This document shows positions 38,201 to 49,386 of a DNA stretch of 64,000 nucleotides, in pieces. Positions within the stretch are counted from its first letter, which is position 1, and each line of letters begins with the position of its first letter. The position numbers and the translations under genes were made by a program. This DNA comes from Pseudisothecium myosuroides (Eukaryota; Streptophyta; Bryopsida; Hypnales; Lembophyllaceae), in NCBI GenBank assembly GCA_951799445.1, contig OX637287.1, forward strand, positions 868,001 through 932,000. The letters run 5' to 3'. The notes beneath the pieces are model-generated. The model had not been told where the DNA came from and searched no databases. It was given only the letters and a program-made list of their open reading frames with translations.

Positions 38201-40877
38201 GATTTGGAGTCATTTAATTACCTTCAGAAGCCAATCAGAAGGGGAGAATAGACAGCACCTACCAATGACAGCAGTTTCATCACACTACCATAAAGATCTC
38301 CAGTCTTTCAAGAACTCACAAGAAATTGCAATTTCAACATCAGAAAATCAACGTTCCAATCGAATAAAGGTACTTGCACAGGAATGTGATGGAGCTCACC
38401 ATAGCTAATGCTACCCTAAAGCTTGTACCTCTTCCCCTCACCGCCTTGTACACGTTCATACAACTACGCCAAACAATGAAAATTGAATGAGTTAAAATGA
38501 TCCAACAATCAGAAGTATGTCGATAAACCTAACTAAATACTCAAAAAATTAAAATACATAAATGAAACAACTCACTTGAAAATCTGAGTGGGGATAGCAA
38601 GCAGAAGCCCGAACAGGGTAACGATCACCACCATAATGGAAACATCTACACATTTTCCGCACAAAAACAACACTCAAAAATTAATTGCATATATAAACAC
38701 ACTCATGCCGCCATACGGTCTGAATGACCACCATAGTAAAGTCATTATCTTAAAGGGCCTAAGAGTCATACCTGGAATGAATGGGATCCTCCCAATAAGA
38801 GGAAAATTCTTAATGCTTCGTGTCGACCACATAGGACCTGTACAAACCAAAAAGAATCAAGCACTCCCACTCAAAAAACTCTCACTGCATTCCTAAATGA
38901 GAACCATCTGTGTAGTAACCAATAAACAGTACTGTGCCAAGAAATAATGCAAAGAACGACCTGACCAGTTGCCTACAGGAACCTGTCAAGAGAAGAATTA
39001 CCAACAATTCCCGTAAAAATGTGCCCAACATAGAAGAGCATGAGCCCTTCAGTTGGGCCATTGAGTACTGGAAGGATGAGTGTGTCTGTGAAGAAGCTGC
39101 ACAAAGGCCACAAGTTGACAATTGGTCACTTGGGAATTCTGATGAAAACTTAAAATGTATCATGACTGTGGAAATACAGTGCGAGTTTAAATGAGTGGCA
39201 ATCCCAAGTATTCAACAATACACCTTCAGAATGAAAGCAAGAATGACTGAAGAACTTGCCTTTCCCAAGTTGCAAGGTAGAAGTTGGTGGCAGCAATCAT
39301 CCAGAAAACGAATGTGCCTACCTTGCCAGTCATTAGAGTGGATGCGAAGCTCATGGATTCAAACTGACGAAAAGCAACACACCATAGTCAACTAATAATT
39401 ATATAAAAAACTCGTAAATTTATTCCAATCCCACACCACAAAAAAAAAAAAATTAAGCAAGTGAATGCAAGAACCAGTTGACGTCTACCAATGACCTGAA
39501 AATGACCTCAGCAACCGACTTAACATCACCGAAGCAAGGTATCCTAGTGGCAGTGCATATAAAAAGGACCAGAAAAGAAGAAACCGAAAGTTTTACTAAC
39601 CGTGACAGTGAGGGCATCACATCCTGCGAGCATCCACAAACAACGAATTATGTCAACAGTATACACCACCATTCCAATGTAGCGTTTTTGAGGCCTAGCA
39701 CGTCAGTTGCTATTCAATCCAATGCTGATTCACTGACAGGCAGGACGCGCTTAAACGTCACATTAAATACATAAACTCTGCAAGTGGATGATAAAGACAA
39801 TCTCCAATGAATTTACCACCAGATTGTAGGATTAGCAGAATGCCATACCATGATCAAAAAGCTCTCCAAGAGGACTGGAAGAGTTTGTTCGCCTAGCTTG
39901 CTTTCCATCAACAGCATCAAAAGTCTGTCGCGGGAATACATTTTAGAGTCCTCCAATCTTAAATCCACTTGCTAACAGCATCAAATTTTGTTTAGCAGTA
40001 ATCGCTAGCATTCCTTCACAAAATTTGGAGATTTCACATAGCAAACTACCCAATTATGTATGGATTTCAAACGGATCTTCATAAAACGTGATCGCTGGGT
40101 CTGACCTGGTAAAGGAAAAGCAGGATGCCATGTGCAATGTACACCCACCGAGGACCAGGAGAATCCAAGTGCGGTGTGTAGATCTGTCATCAAGCAAGTT
40201 TCTCAAAATTCTCTTAAGCAAGTCGTAAACCCCAAACCTCATTCAAATTACACCTACAAATCCTTCAAGTCTCTTTCTATATGACACGAAAATTCATCGA
40301 GGGTTAAGGGAGGTAAGGGCATACATAGCTCAAGAAACACGAAGAAAGGATGAACGTAAATCCCATCAATGTAATCTGTCACGTCCACACAGTAACAACA
40401 AGCGTACAGTCAGAACGCTACATATCAAAAGATGGCTAGGGCATTCCTTCTTTGCATCTGTATTCCATTGCTGTTTCAAATTGTAATCCAATTCTTGCAT
40501 TATCCTAGCAAAACATTAAAAAAACAAAACATACCATGTTGGGACTGAAGAATTGCACACGAAGTCGAGTCCAGAGCCACCATCAGAACAACGATCAGAG
40601 TCAGAAAAGGTGGCCACAGTAAACTGAAAATCCAAACCCTAACCCAAACCACAGCCCAAAACCAACATAAACAGCCGAATCCAAAAAATGTCCAACACTA
40701 CTGATAAAAACCTGAACAATGATCTCCTCTTGACACTTACGGCATCCACATTGGGAAGAAATTGACACAGAAGCGCCAGAATGGTTGGAAGACCCATTTG
40801 GCCAGGTACGAATTATCGATTCCGCTGTACTTGTAGCGCTTCAGCGCTTCCACGCCATGCTTCCCAACGTAGCCCAT
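35268..40877 (-). CDS. AAPT: Aminoalcoholphosphotransferase (choline/ethanolamine phosphotransferase)
   Basis: ER membrane enzyme that transfers phosphocholine or phosphoethanolamine from the CDP-alcohol to diacylglycerol, making PC and PE. Exons: 40877-40741, 40544-40535 (10 nt), 40375-40325, 40183-40106, 39924-39849, 39623-39601, 39363-39260, 39096-39002, 38837-38772, 38645-38576, 38463-38400, 38158-38118, 37901-37817, 37573-37511, 36582-36524, 36197-36145, 35901-35829, 35301-35268; about 390 aa, family length. The CDP-alcohol transferase signature is [20 protein letters not shown] (exon 5) plus GCD completed in exon 6, matching DG(x)2AR(x)8G(x)3D(x)3D. The start [19 protein letters not shown] is typical. 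Further landmarks are [13 protein letters not shown] and [11 protein letters not shown]. Exon 7 ends at a GC donor. Intron 14 carries a TA-flanked MITE and intron 15 a short TTAA element. Confidence 0.95.
36379..36473. mobile_element. Short TTAA/CCC-TIR MITE in an AAPT intron
   Basis: TTAACCCCTCAGTGC at the left and CACTTAGGGGTTAG at the right: inverted ends with the final base of the right TTAA mutated. About 95 bp. Its termini match those of the larger element at 46108-46804. Confidence 0.5.
37065..37434. mobile_element. TA-flanked MITE in an AAPT intron
   Basis: AGGTAGAAACACCC and its imperfect inverse GGGTGCTTCCACCT, flanked by TA; 370 bp. A diverged copy lies in the other orientation at about 55040-55322 (right end GGGTGTTTCTACCT|TA). 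It sits between AAPT exons 14 and 15. Confidence 0.6.
40535..40544 (-). other. 10-nt microexon of AAPT
   Basis: Reads TCTTCAG|TCCCAACATG|GTATG on the minus strand. Joined to the CC left over from exon 1 it gives Pro-Pro-Asn-Met, exactly the family's PPNM before ITL, and exon 3 begins ITLMGFTF in phase. No other reading of 40.3-40.7 kb restores the protein. Confidence 0.88.
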
Positions 40878-41927
40878 GGCTGCACCGCGGTGTCAAGCTC
40901 CAACCTTCAAAGGGACCCCAACAACAAACCCGAGAGTTCCATCCAACACGTGAGATCCAAACCTTCCAGAAAGAAAACACACACAATAACTGAAAACCTT
41001 GAGACTTAAAACTCGAGGTGAACGACAACCCAACGACTAAACAGCAGCGAACTCATGCCTAGCGTCACGATGCGACGATTCCACTACTATCTTCCGACAC
41101 CGACTTCAAATTTCACTCACAACAAGCTCCAAATTCGCTAAAAACCTCGCATCCGGACACATCTTCGAAAACCCAAGTCCGCCGAACAACAGATCTAAAA
41201 CCTCCAACAGCACCACCCGAGCTTGTCCGCCCAAGCGTCCTCCGAATGCGCCCGAAGAGACGGACTCCAGGTTTTTTGAGCGAGGTGCGTAATAAGCTTA
41301 CCTTGTGCTTGAGAAAGAGACCGCCACACTCGGCTTGCTTGCAGCCAACCTCCAAATTCTGAACCCAAGGAAGCGACTGAAGCGAAGAGAGGGAGTCAAA
41401 AACTCACAAGCGACAGGAGAGCAGCGCAGGATCTCCTTCACGAGGGAGACGAGGGGGACGGGATTAGGGCTGACGTGTAGGTGGGACCGGTTGACCCGGT
41501 CACCCTGTGCCAGGTGGCATCTGCCCAGTCGTTTCGATTGGTCCTGTTTTCAGGAAATGCTGACGTGGGACTTGGGTTTGTGTACGTGGCAAAGGAGGAG
41601 TGCACGGTTGGTGTTTCTCGACACTGACTGGCTCCGTCCTCTTTTGAAATACGGGTTTTTTTAAGTTATTACTTTTTCTCCACCTGAACAGTTTGGCCAG
41701 TGGGGTGGGGCCCACCGCCCCTTGGGGAGGACTGAGCCGGCCCTGTGAGCCACAAGTTTGGTAAATACACCGACCACTCCAAAAAAATGATTTCCAGGAA
41801 GCAACTGAACTGACTGTGGCAGGCAGGCAGGCAAGGCTATCCAGTTGAAAAGGATATTCGGTGCCCACATTCAGAATATTTCATGACTGAGGACTGAGCC
41901 GACCCATTCCCAACCACTTAACCCTTA
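40878..41927. other. AAPT upstream region
   Basis: Probable 5' UTR and promoter of the minus-strand AAPT. It is rather GC-rich between about 41.1 and 41.9 kb. Open frames on both strands at 41.3-41.87 kb overlap each other and match nothing I recognise. Confidence 0.4.
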
Positions 41928-42136
41928 AACGACGGGTCCATAGCCGTGGAAATCATCTGGTTTGTCACCGTGTGAATTGTTGGATTAAAATAATGCAAAA
42001 GCACTCATTGGAAGGTAGATGATCTTCCCTTTTTCCACAAAATTTGGAAGATGAGTAGTTGCATTTCTGTCCTACACAATTTGATTCTCTATCATCCATC
42101 GGCCATAGAATGGTTGCGTCGACGTTCAAGGGTTAA
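41928..42136. mobile_element. Short TTAA/CCC-TIR MITE
   Basis: TTAACCCTTAAACGACG and CGACGTTCAAGGGTTAA are inverted ends flanked by TTAA; 209 bp. It shares interior motifs (GGAAATCAT, CCAATGAGTGC on one strand) with the element at 49082-49386 and with the stretch at 11.4-11.6 kb. Confidence 0.65.
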
Positions 42137-43439
42137 GTAGTTACGCATATTTGGAGCACAACTTTTTTTGAATGCAGAATTTTGTCCGTGTATAGAAATA
42201 GAGTTTGGAAGGATTGCATATTTTTCCAGAATTTTATTACAAAAAACATAATTACTATGAATTTTTTAGTGGAAGATTTTCTTTGACCTATAATGGTGAG
42301 ATATAGACCTTTCTATTTCTGACCGTAGACTAAATGCAAAACTGAACAAGGGCCGGTTGCAATATTGAGAGCCTTGTAGCCAATCGTAACGCGCCACAAT
42401 TGCTTCAGGGACTAAGCCACAATTTCACAGAAAGAAAGCAGCCTGTAGAAAAATTCACTATTCAAACAAATTAGAAAATTGTAGTGGAAGACGTTGCAAG
42501 TAGAATCTAGATTTTTGGTACTTGGAAATTAAATATATTATAATTTTCTAAAATAACCTACTATAGGTTCCTACAATGGCTCATAGTCTCAATAGAAAAC
42601 AACACATTTGGAACCTTGAAGCAACAAAGAGTGTGATGCATGAACAGAGGTACCTATGGATAGCCACTTTGCTAATCTATTCAAATTCTAATTTGGAGAC
42701 TTGGTGCTTTCACATGCATATTTGATTTCCTATGAGGCAAAAAATAGGTGTTCATTTTAGGTTCTTGTCGCCTTAAGGTGCTACTACCTTACAAGCTCCA
42801 CGACGGGGTTCCTCCATGACCAATGTACACAATCTTTCACTTGGCAAAATCACAAAGTTTAATTGTCGGGCTAAAAACACCTCCGACTATTCAACTTGTG
42901 CATGGTGTTTTTAATAGGGGGAGTTAGAGTATATTCTTCAACAAGTTTAGAAACTTCATCAAGTTCAAAGATGATGTACTCTTCTCAAATGCTGCTGAAA
43001 AAAAGTTCAACAAGTTCCCAAAACCATTAATGTGCTACAACCTTGCCATGTTGAAATCTTCAACAAGTTCGTCGAGAAGAGGTTAAAGAGGTAACCTCCT
43101 GTTGTTTGCAATTATCTACGGTGCAACCACGATGAGTACAGAAGCTTAGGGCATTTCTAGTAGTTTGGTCCACAAGCAACAACAAGCTATAGATAAAATC
43201 ATACTAGGAATTTTGAGGTGGGCCTGCCAAAGAAGAAATGCCACAATGGTGAGACATATTACATAAACAAATTAAACAAATGTGCCACATAGCACTTGAA
43301 GATATTCTTGTCCATCAAGGCATAAATTATATTTCCCAAAAGCTAAAAAGATATTCTATTTTATGAGAAAGTTTGACCAAAAATTGAACTCATAAGAACT
43401 TGCCCAAAATCCATTTTGTCCTCATTGGAACAATGGAAC
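42137..43439. other. Spacer with dispersed repeat
   Basis: Holds the second copy (about 42.21-42.43 kb) of a repeat also seen at 31.85-32.11 kb. No gene. Confidence 0.45.
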
Positions 43440-44344
43440 TTAACCCCTAAAGGACCATTGTCCCTACGGGGGACAAATGTGTTTTTGGGCAAGTACCTAC
43501 GGGCTGAAATTTTCTCCTGATTTTTTGAAACTTTTTTTGGAGGTAGAAAATTTGATTAGCTTCATGGGAATATAATTTTTTTCACAATCGGTGCCCGGGA
43601 AAAAAAAGTTATGACCAAATAAGCTCAAAACAAGGGACGGGGGGCAGCAAAAAAAAATTTGCAAATTTTTTATTCTCATAGATTAAATTTTTTTCTATCT
43701 GGGAAGCTTTGATTCATTTCATTTGGATTTTTTTGAGGAAGTTATGGACATTCTTGTTTTTTGGGCAGTTAGAGCATCTTCTTGAAAAAAATAACTCGTA
43801 GGATTCATTTCTGAATGCAATTTTTCAAATTTTTCAAAAAAAATAAATTTCATGGTTTATTTTACATGATAGAACAATCTCACCATTGGGATTAGTGCAT
43901 TTTAATTCCATCTAAAATATATGAATATTTTAGATTTTCCCTCTATCTCGTACCTACTTCTACTTAACAATTTTTTTAAGAATGAAAATTGAGTTTTTTT
44001 TAATTTTTTTTTTACTAGACTCTCAACTCAATTTTCCACTATAAGAATTTAAAGCTCAATATTTATAGTGCAAAAATTTTAAGTTAAAAATGTTCAAAGT
44101 CAAAAATTCCAGTCCCACAATGTGCTGAAAAACTTGTTTTTTCCACTTTAAACACAAATATCTTGCAATCGGTGCAGTCAAAAATTCTGAAATTTTTTCC
44201 ACACACTCTCATACTAGTTAGGTGTAAGACCCTATGGTTAGATGTGGAAAAAAAAAATTTTAATTTTTTTCAACTCTTTGCTACAGAAATGGCAGTTTTT
44301 AGTGTTTTTTGGCAGAAAAAAGGCCTCGGTCCTTTAGGGGTTAA
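43440..44344 (+). mobile_element. TTAA/CCC-TIR element, family 1 copy 3
   Basis: TTAACCCCTAAAGGACC to GGTCCTTTAGGGGTTAA, 905 bp, in the same orientation as copies 1 and 2, with the same interior blocks. No ORF of any size. Confidence 0.7.
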
Positions 44345-44642
44345 GGGATTAACCCTTTGAAAAATGAACCCATGACCACTAATCTCAAGCCTCATTACCC
44401 ATCACTTAATATGTTGTTATTTTGCAACTAGATATGAATGAAAATTTTACATTTATTTTTCAAAGATGAAGTCAAATGTCTACTACAAGTTACAGAACTT
44501 TCATTTTTTTTGGAAAATTTTGAAATTATTGTAAGTTTCTTTTTTTAAATGAAAAAAATTCATATCAAATATCAATTATATTCAAAAATTTGAAGTTTTA
44601 CCATAGATGTACATTATAATAGTATAGAACATCATAGTGTAA

Positions 44643-45850
44643 GGATGAATGCAAGAAATACTTGTACTATTTGTTGTGTTTTATCACACCCTAGTTTTTT
44701 ATTTTTGTTTTGCCATAACTTTTGTATTTTAGCTCCAAATGACTCAAAATTTATAGGGAAGCTACTCATAACCATTATACACCTTTTCCAATTTTCAAGA
44801 TTTTTCAAAAATAATTTATTATTTTTAAACATCCCCAATAATTTTTCACAATGGGTTATTTAGGGGGTTTTGCACTTTTTTTAACCCAAAAAAACAAAAA
44901 TTTGGAGAGAATTGTTGTCTAGTAGACTTATAGCTACTGACCAAATGAATTTTAAAAATATTTATTTTTATGTGGTGTACAAGTCCACAATGGGTTATTT
45001 AGGGGGTTTTGCACTTTTTTTAACCCAAAAAAACAAAAATTTGGAGAGAATTGTTGTCTAGTAGACTTATAGCTACTGACCAAATGAATTTTAAAAATAT
45101 TTATTTTTATGTGGTGTACAAGTCCACAAAGAGAGCTTCTTTTTGCATTTTTTCAAAGGTATGAAACATTGTTTTGGTGCGTTTTTTGGTCAAAACTCAT
45201 CACTAAAAAGTTTTCTCAAATGAACAATTTTTAGATTTAAAAAAAAAATGAAATCCTATTATTTACAATTTAAAATGTCAAAAGTGGTATTTTCTTCACT
45301 AGAATTTTGGACATAGAATTCACCCTAAAACCGGTGAAGAAGATACCACTTTGACATTTTAATTTTTTTAAATAGGATTTTTCTTTTTAAATAAAAAAAT
45401 TGTCCATTTGAGAAAACTTTTTGGTGATGGGATTTGACCAAAAAACACACCAAAATAATGTTTCATAACTTTGAAAAAAATGCAAAAAGAAGCTATTTTT
45501 GTAGACTTCTACACCACATAAAAATAAGTTTTTTTAAAAATCCTTTGGACAGTAGCAATAAGTCTACTAGAAGACCATTCTCTACAAATTTGAGCTCAAA
45601 ATTCATTTTTTTGGGTTTAAAAAATGCAAAAAAATCCTAAATCACCCATTGAGAGAAATTATTGAGGCTATTTAAAAATAATAAATTATTTTTGAAAAAT
45701 CCTAAAAATTTGGAAAAGGTGTATAATGGTTATGAGTAGCTTTCCTATAAATTTTAAGTCATTTGGAGCTAAAACACAAAAGTTATGGCCAAAATAAAAA
45801 TCAAAAACTAAGGTGTGACAAAACACTTTAAGTGTTTCTTGCATTTACCC
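44643..45850. mobile_element. Nested foldback transposon with GTAA target duplication
   Basis: Starts GGATGAATGCAAGAAA and ends TTTCTTGCATTTACCC, flanked by GTAA on both sides (44639-44642, 45851-45854). About 1.2 kb; the two halves are largely inverted copies of each other. Copy A of the host repeat is uninterrupted at the matching point (near 10.9 kb), which proves insertion. No transposase, and I cannot assign a superfamily. Confidence 0.75.
44847..45125. repeat. Direct tandem duplication, 139-bp unit x 2
   Basis: The unit from CACAATGGGTTATTTAGG to TGGTGTACAAGTC occurs twice back to back (starts 44847 and 44986) and looks identical by eye. It therefore arose after the host element, whose other arm has one copy only. 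Confidence 0.85.
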
Positions 45851-46107
45851 GTAAATCAAAAGCTATTGTGTCATTCTAAAATTAGACAATCAACAAACTA
45901 TGGTTATAGGCCCAAAGTTCGTATTGCTACAAAATATTGAAATTTCCAAATTTTCCAATTGGAGTAGAAACTAGTAGAAATTGCATTTCATAAGCTTCAT
46001 TTCATATGTTAAACTCAAATCCAAAATTTTCATTTTATGACTAAATCTCACATCAATAGTAAATAGCAAGAAATGGCCAAAATACACTACTAGGGTAATC
46101 CATAGGT

Positions 46108-46804
46108 TAACCCCTAAGTGCCCAAGCCTTTGTGTTTTTCCAATGAAAAAAGAGCAACAGCTTACGGTTATCCCCAATGAAACAAAAAAAAAATTTCAAA
46201 ATTGATCCGTCTAGATGTTTAAAGGGCTAGCTTATAAATGTGCATATCCATTTTGAGTGTGAAATTGCATAGGATTTGTGAAATTATAACAAGAGAAATT
46301 TATATTTTCAATAACTTAATTTCACATGAAAAGTTATCAAAATCATTACACAATCCACCTTGCAGTTATTGAAATGCAATTTTCTTTGATAAGTAGAAAT
46401 TGCAAATAACTACAAATGATTGACACTTGCATGTTTACATTTTAAATGGTGAAAATCATGAAAACATTTTATTCTTTCCATTGGAACCATTTTGAAAGCA
46501 AATGGATAAATACAATTTAGTAGATTTCAAATCAAGTGGAATTTTTAAGCTTTACTCAAAGCCAAGAAATCAAGTAAAATTCACAAGCTTTTATTATTCC
46601 ATTGATGGTACATATATGCCTTTGGGGACCTCTCAAAAATCAAATATTTACCTTTTTGAGTGAAAAATAAAAGCTTCCAATAGTTAACCTTCAATATTGT
46701 CTATAATTTTTTCTAAACGGTCAAAAGAATTGAACTACCTACACCAAAATAAGCCTGAAATTTTGGATTGACCACATATGGTTGGTTGGACACTTAAAGG
46801 TTTA
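46108..46804. mobile_element. TTAA/CCC-TIR element, ~697 bp, nested
   Basis: TTAACCCCTAAGTGCCCAA at the left, TTGGACACTTAAAGGTTTAG at the right. It interrupts copy B of the long repeat. At the equivalent place in copy A (near 11.15 kb) the sequence runs through as TATGGATTGAGCATC, so the site was TTGA/TTAA-like and the segment is an insertion. Confidence 0.65.
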
Positions 46805-46990
46805 GCATCTTGTTCATAAGAAAAGCTCAATAATACCATAATAAAAGAATTTGCAATATTATTCATTGAAAAAATATACTCAAGCAACTTCCAAAACAAA
46901 ATGGATGAAAAATGTTTTTTTTTCCATCCTACAAACTTAGGTGTCGTCATCCAACAGACAAAAATCATCTGCAATGTTCTTTAAGGATTA

Positions 46991-47093
46991 AATATAATTC
47001 ACTATTTATCTCAATCATGTACCTCCACATCTACAATATTTGCAAGTAGTATCTATACCTTTAAGTCCAGTTGTTTGTTTGTTTGGTTTGTTA
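46991..47093. other. Short spacer with GTTT repeats
   Basis: Ends in a small (GTTT)n run just before the Harbinger-like element. Confidence 0.5.
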
Positions 47094-47658
47094 GGGCCGC
47101 TTTACACCTAGAGGCCGGGCCAATTCTCTTCCAGGTTGATTGCACAAAATTTCAGCCTGTTTTGGGCTAAAGGTCGGCCTCAACTACTCATTAGAATAAG
47201 ATTATTATGGGGGCCAATTCTCCCATATGTAAAGGCCTTGAGGCCAAGAAGCCGGGCCGATTCAACAAAAGTATGAAAATTTCAACCCATTTCTCTCATT
47301 TTTCAGGGCCGCTTTACACCTAGAGGCTGTGCCAATTCCCCTTGAGGCCAATTGCACAAATCCAATGAATCCAATTTGTTGAAAAAAATAATATTTTATA
47401 AAATAAGTTTGTTTAATTGAAATTTGAAATTGGCCCCCAGGCCAAGAATTGGCCTCCCATTCTTGGTGCACCCAATTCACCAAGCTTGGGCCATGTTAGA
47501 TCATGTCTTTTTTGAATAAAAAATTCATTCCACCAAATTGGCCCAACCTCTAGGTATAAAGGGGTTGGGACTAATTTCAGCCTTTTGTCCAAGCACAGGT
47601 GAGGATTCTTGGCCTCTGACACAACAAATTGGCCTGGCCTCTAAGTGTAAAGCGGCCC
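47094..47658. mobile_element. Harbinger/Tourist-like element, 565 bp
   Basis: GGGCCGCTTTACACCTAGAG at the left and its inverse (CTCTAAGTGTAAAGCGGCCC) at the right, each next to TTA (47091-47093 and 47659-47661). The TTA duplication and GGGCC start fit PIF/Harbinger. A second internal copy of the left terminus (about 47306) suggests a nested or duplicated end. No transposase. Confidence 0.65.
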
Positions 47659-49081
47659 TTAGGGTGAGATCTCTAGGACCATGCATCCTCTGGTTGTGCT
47701 CTTGGTACCATTAGAAAGCTCTCTACAAGAAGGGGTGCACGGGCTTTACTTTGTGGCATCTGGACCTACTTTATGAAAAATATTGAATTTCAAAGCTTTT
47801 ATAAATCAAAAAATTAAAAGATTACTTTTACTTTATTTTTTGATTGGAGCAACGGCACACAAACACACTTTACTTTATTTTGATTGTGGAAGCACGTTGT
47901 GTAATAAAATAGAAGTACATGCAACTGTTCATCAGCCTTGGGCTCCACCGGGGGTACGGGCTACCTCCTGATACCGCTAAGTAAACGCCGGCTGCTTTCA
48001 TCTGAGAGATCGCAGGGTCGAACTCCCCCTCACTCAGATCGTAACAAGGACTATTAATCTTTTGCTTCCCACTGTCCGAGCTACGCGCTTCTGGGTCATC
48101 CTCTGTCTTCCCGTTTTCGCAGTTTGGTTTCGTCATCGAGGTCGACAGTTGGAGCCATGCATGGCGAAGCACAACGCTATAAGCTTACATATCCCAAGGA
48201 AATCCCAGGTAATGAATGCAGATTATGTAGTGACTCCAAGCTTAAAAACAAAAACGCAGACGCTGTCTACTAATGAGATTCCCATGTACAAGCTCTGCAG
48301 TAGAGTGAGCACCAAATTAATCACACTTACAGGACTTCATCACCTACATACTCAGTATAGAAGCCCACCCTGCACTAAGCATATCCTGCCCCACAAATGA
48401 TGGATCTCACCTAATCCAAGCACTAGATATCAGCCAAAATTGTACAGGAGAGAGTGGGCTTTATTCGCTCAGCCTCATTCGCTCCAATTGCTTCATGGCC
48501 GTGCCCATAATTCACATGAATTGCAAACACCTGTGTCTGCAAAGTGATGACTACGATGAACAGTATCCCAACTGCCATGACAAGCTATCATATTACGACA
48601 AGATTTGTCCAAATAACTGACAATTATCTTGCTTCATTTTCGACAACTCTTTTCGAGTTGAAAGAGCTGAGCATGTAGTAGAATTAACTAAGGTCTGGAA
48701 TCGCCTGCCATACCAAATCAGGTTTGTACATACAGTAGACTCGCAAGCACCGCGCGTACAACGACTCCGAAGCACCACGAAGTCCTGCCTGCACAGCAGT
48801 TCAATACGAGCGAGCTTGCTCTCAAGTGTTCTCCGTCGAAAGCAAAGGAAGTTAGAGGTCAGTCTCAAATATTGTAGTGTGGAAGCCGACGATGCCTAGT
48901 AAAACAGGAGTACAGCACTACTCTGAGCAGACCCGGGACTTCGGAGAGAGATCTATATATACTGTGCGGGGGTATAGGCTACCTTTGCTACCGCTGGCCG
49001 GGTAACGCCTTCAGAGCGTGCCTGAGAGGGTCCCGGGGTCCATACCCCCTACTCTCAAGACTTTACTCAACACGGGTACTT
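47659..49081. other. Spacer with two tRNA-like (SINE-like) segments
   Basis: At about 47.94-48.05 kb a segment has ACCGCTAAGTAAACGCC followed by GGGTCGAACTCCC, resembling pol III A and B boxes. A related, more diverged segment lies at about 48.96-49.07 kb (CTGGCCGGGTAACGCC, then GGGGTCCATACCCC). They could be remnants of one SINE family or tRNA-derived pseudogenes. No complete cloverleaf was recognised and no protein-coding gene is apparent. Confidence 0.3.
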
Positions 49082-49386
49082 TTAACCCATAAACGTCACG
49101 GAGGACGTTTTCTGGACGATGAATGAATGACAAAGAATCTCTTCATGCAGGGCAAAGAGAAGATCATTTACAGTAGTTTCACTTCCAATGAGTGCTTTTA
49201 CATTATTTTAATCCAACAATTCTCATAGTGACAAAACAAATGATTTCCACGGTTATGGGCAAAGAGAAGATCATTTATAGTAGTTTCACTTCCAATGAGT
49301 GCTTTTACATTATTTTAATCCAACAATTCACATAGTGACAAAATAGATGATTTCCACAGTTATGAGCCCATTGTTTAAAGGGTTAA
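49082..49386. mobile_element. Short TTAA/CCC-TIR MITE with internal duplication
   Basis: TTAACCCATAAACG and GTTTAAAGGGTTAA are inverted ends with TTAA flanks; 305 bp. The block GGGCAAAGAGAAGATCATTT through GATTTCCACGGTTATG is repeated in tandem inside it. Confidence 0.65.

Larger units (their letters stand above)
44345..46990. repeat. Long AT-rich foldback element, copy B, with two nested insertions
   Basis: Collinear with 10.6-11.4 kb. Shared blocks include TTTTGCAACTAGATATGAATG, AATCAACAAACTATGG and ATAATACCATAAT. Relative to that copy it carries two extra segments, 44643-45850 and 46108-46804, each bounded by inverted ends. Confidence 0.6.

Noticed and set aside
38882..39000. Candidate AAPT exon reading GRSLHYFLA
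   Set aside because: Exon 8 joins directly in phase to 38837-38772 and restores the family sequence; the candidate would break the frame.
40545..40625. Longer AAPT exon reading [17 protein letters not shown]
   Set aside because: Its end is out of phase with the following ITL and IYTP exons; the 10-nt microexon at its 3' edge solves the frame.
41305..41870. Opposed open frames upstream of AAPT
   Set aside because: No family resemblance and mutual overlap; more likely leader or promoter DNA.
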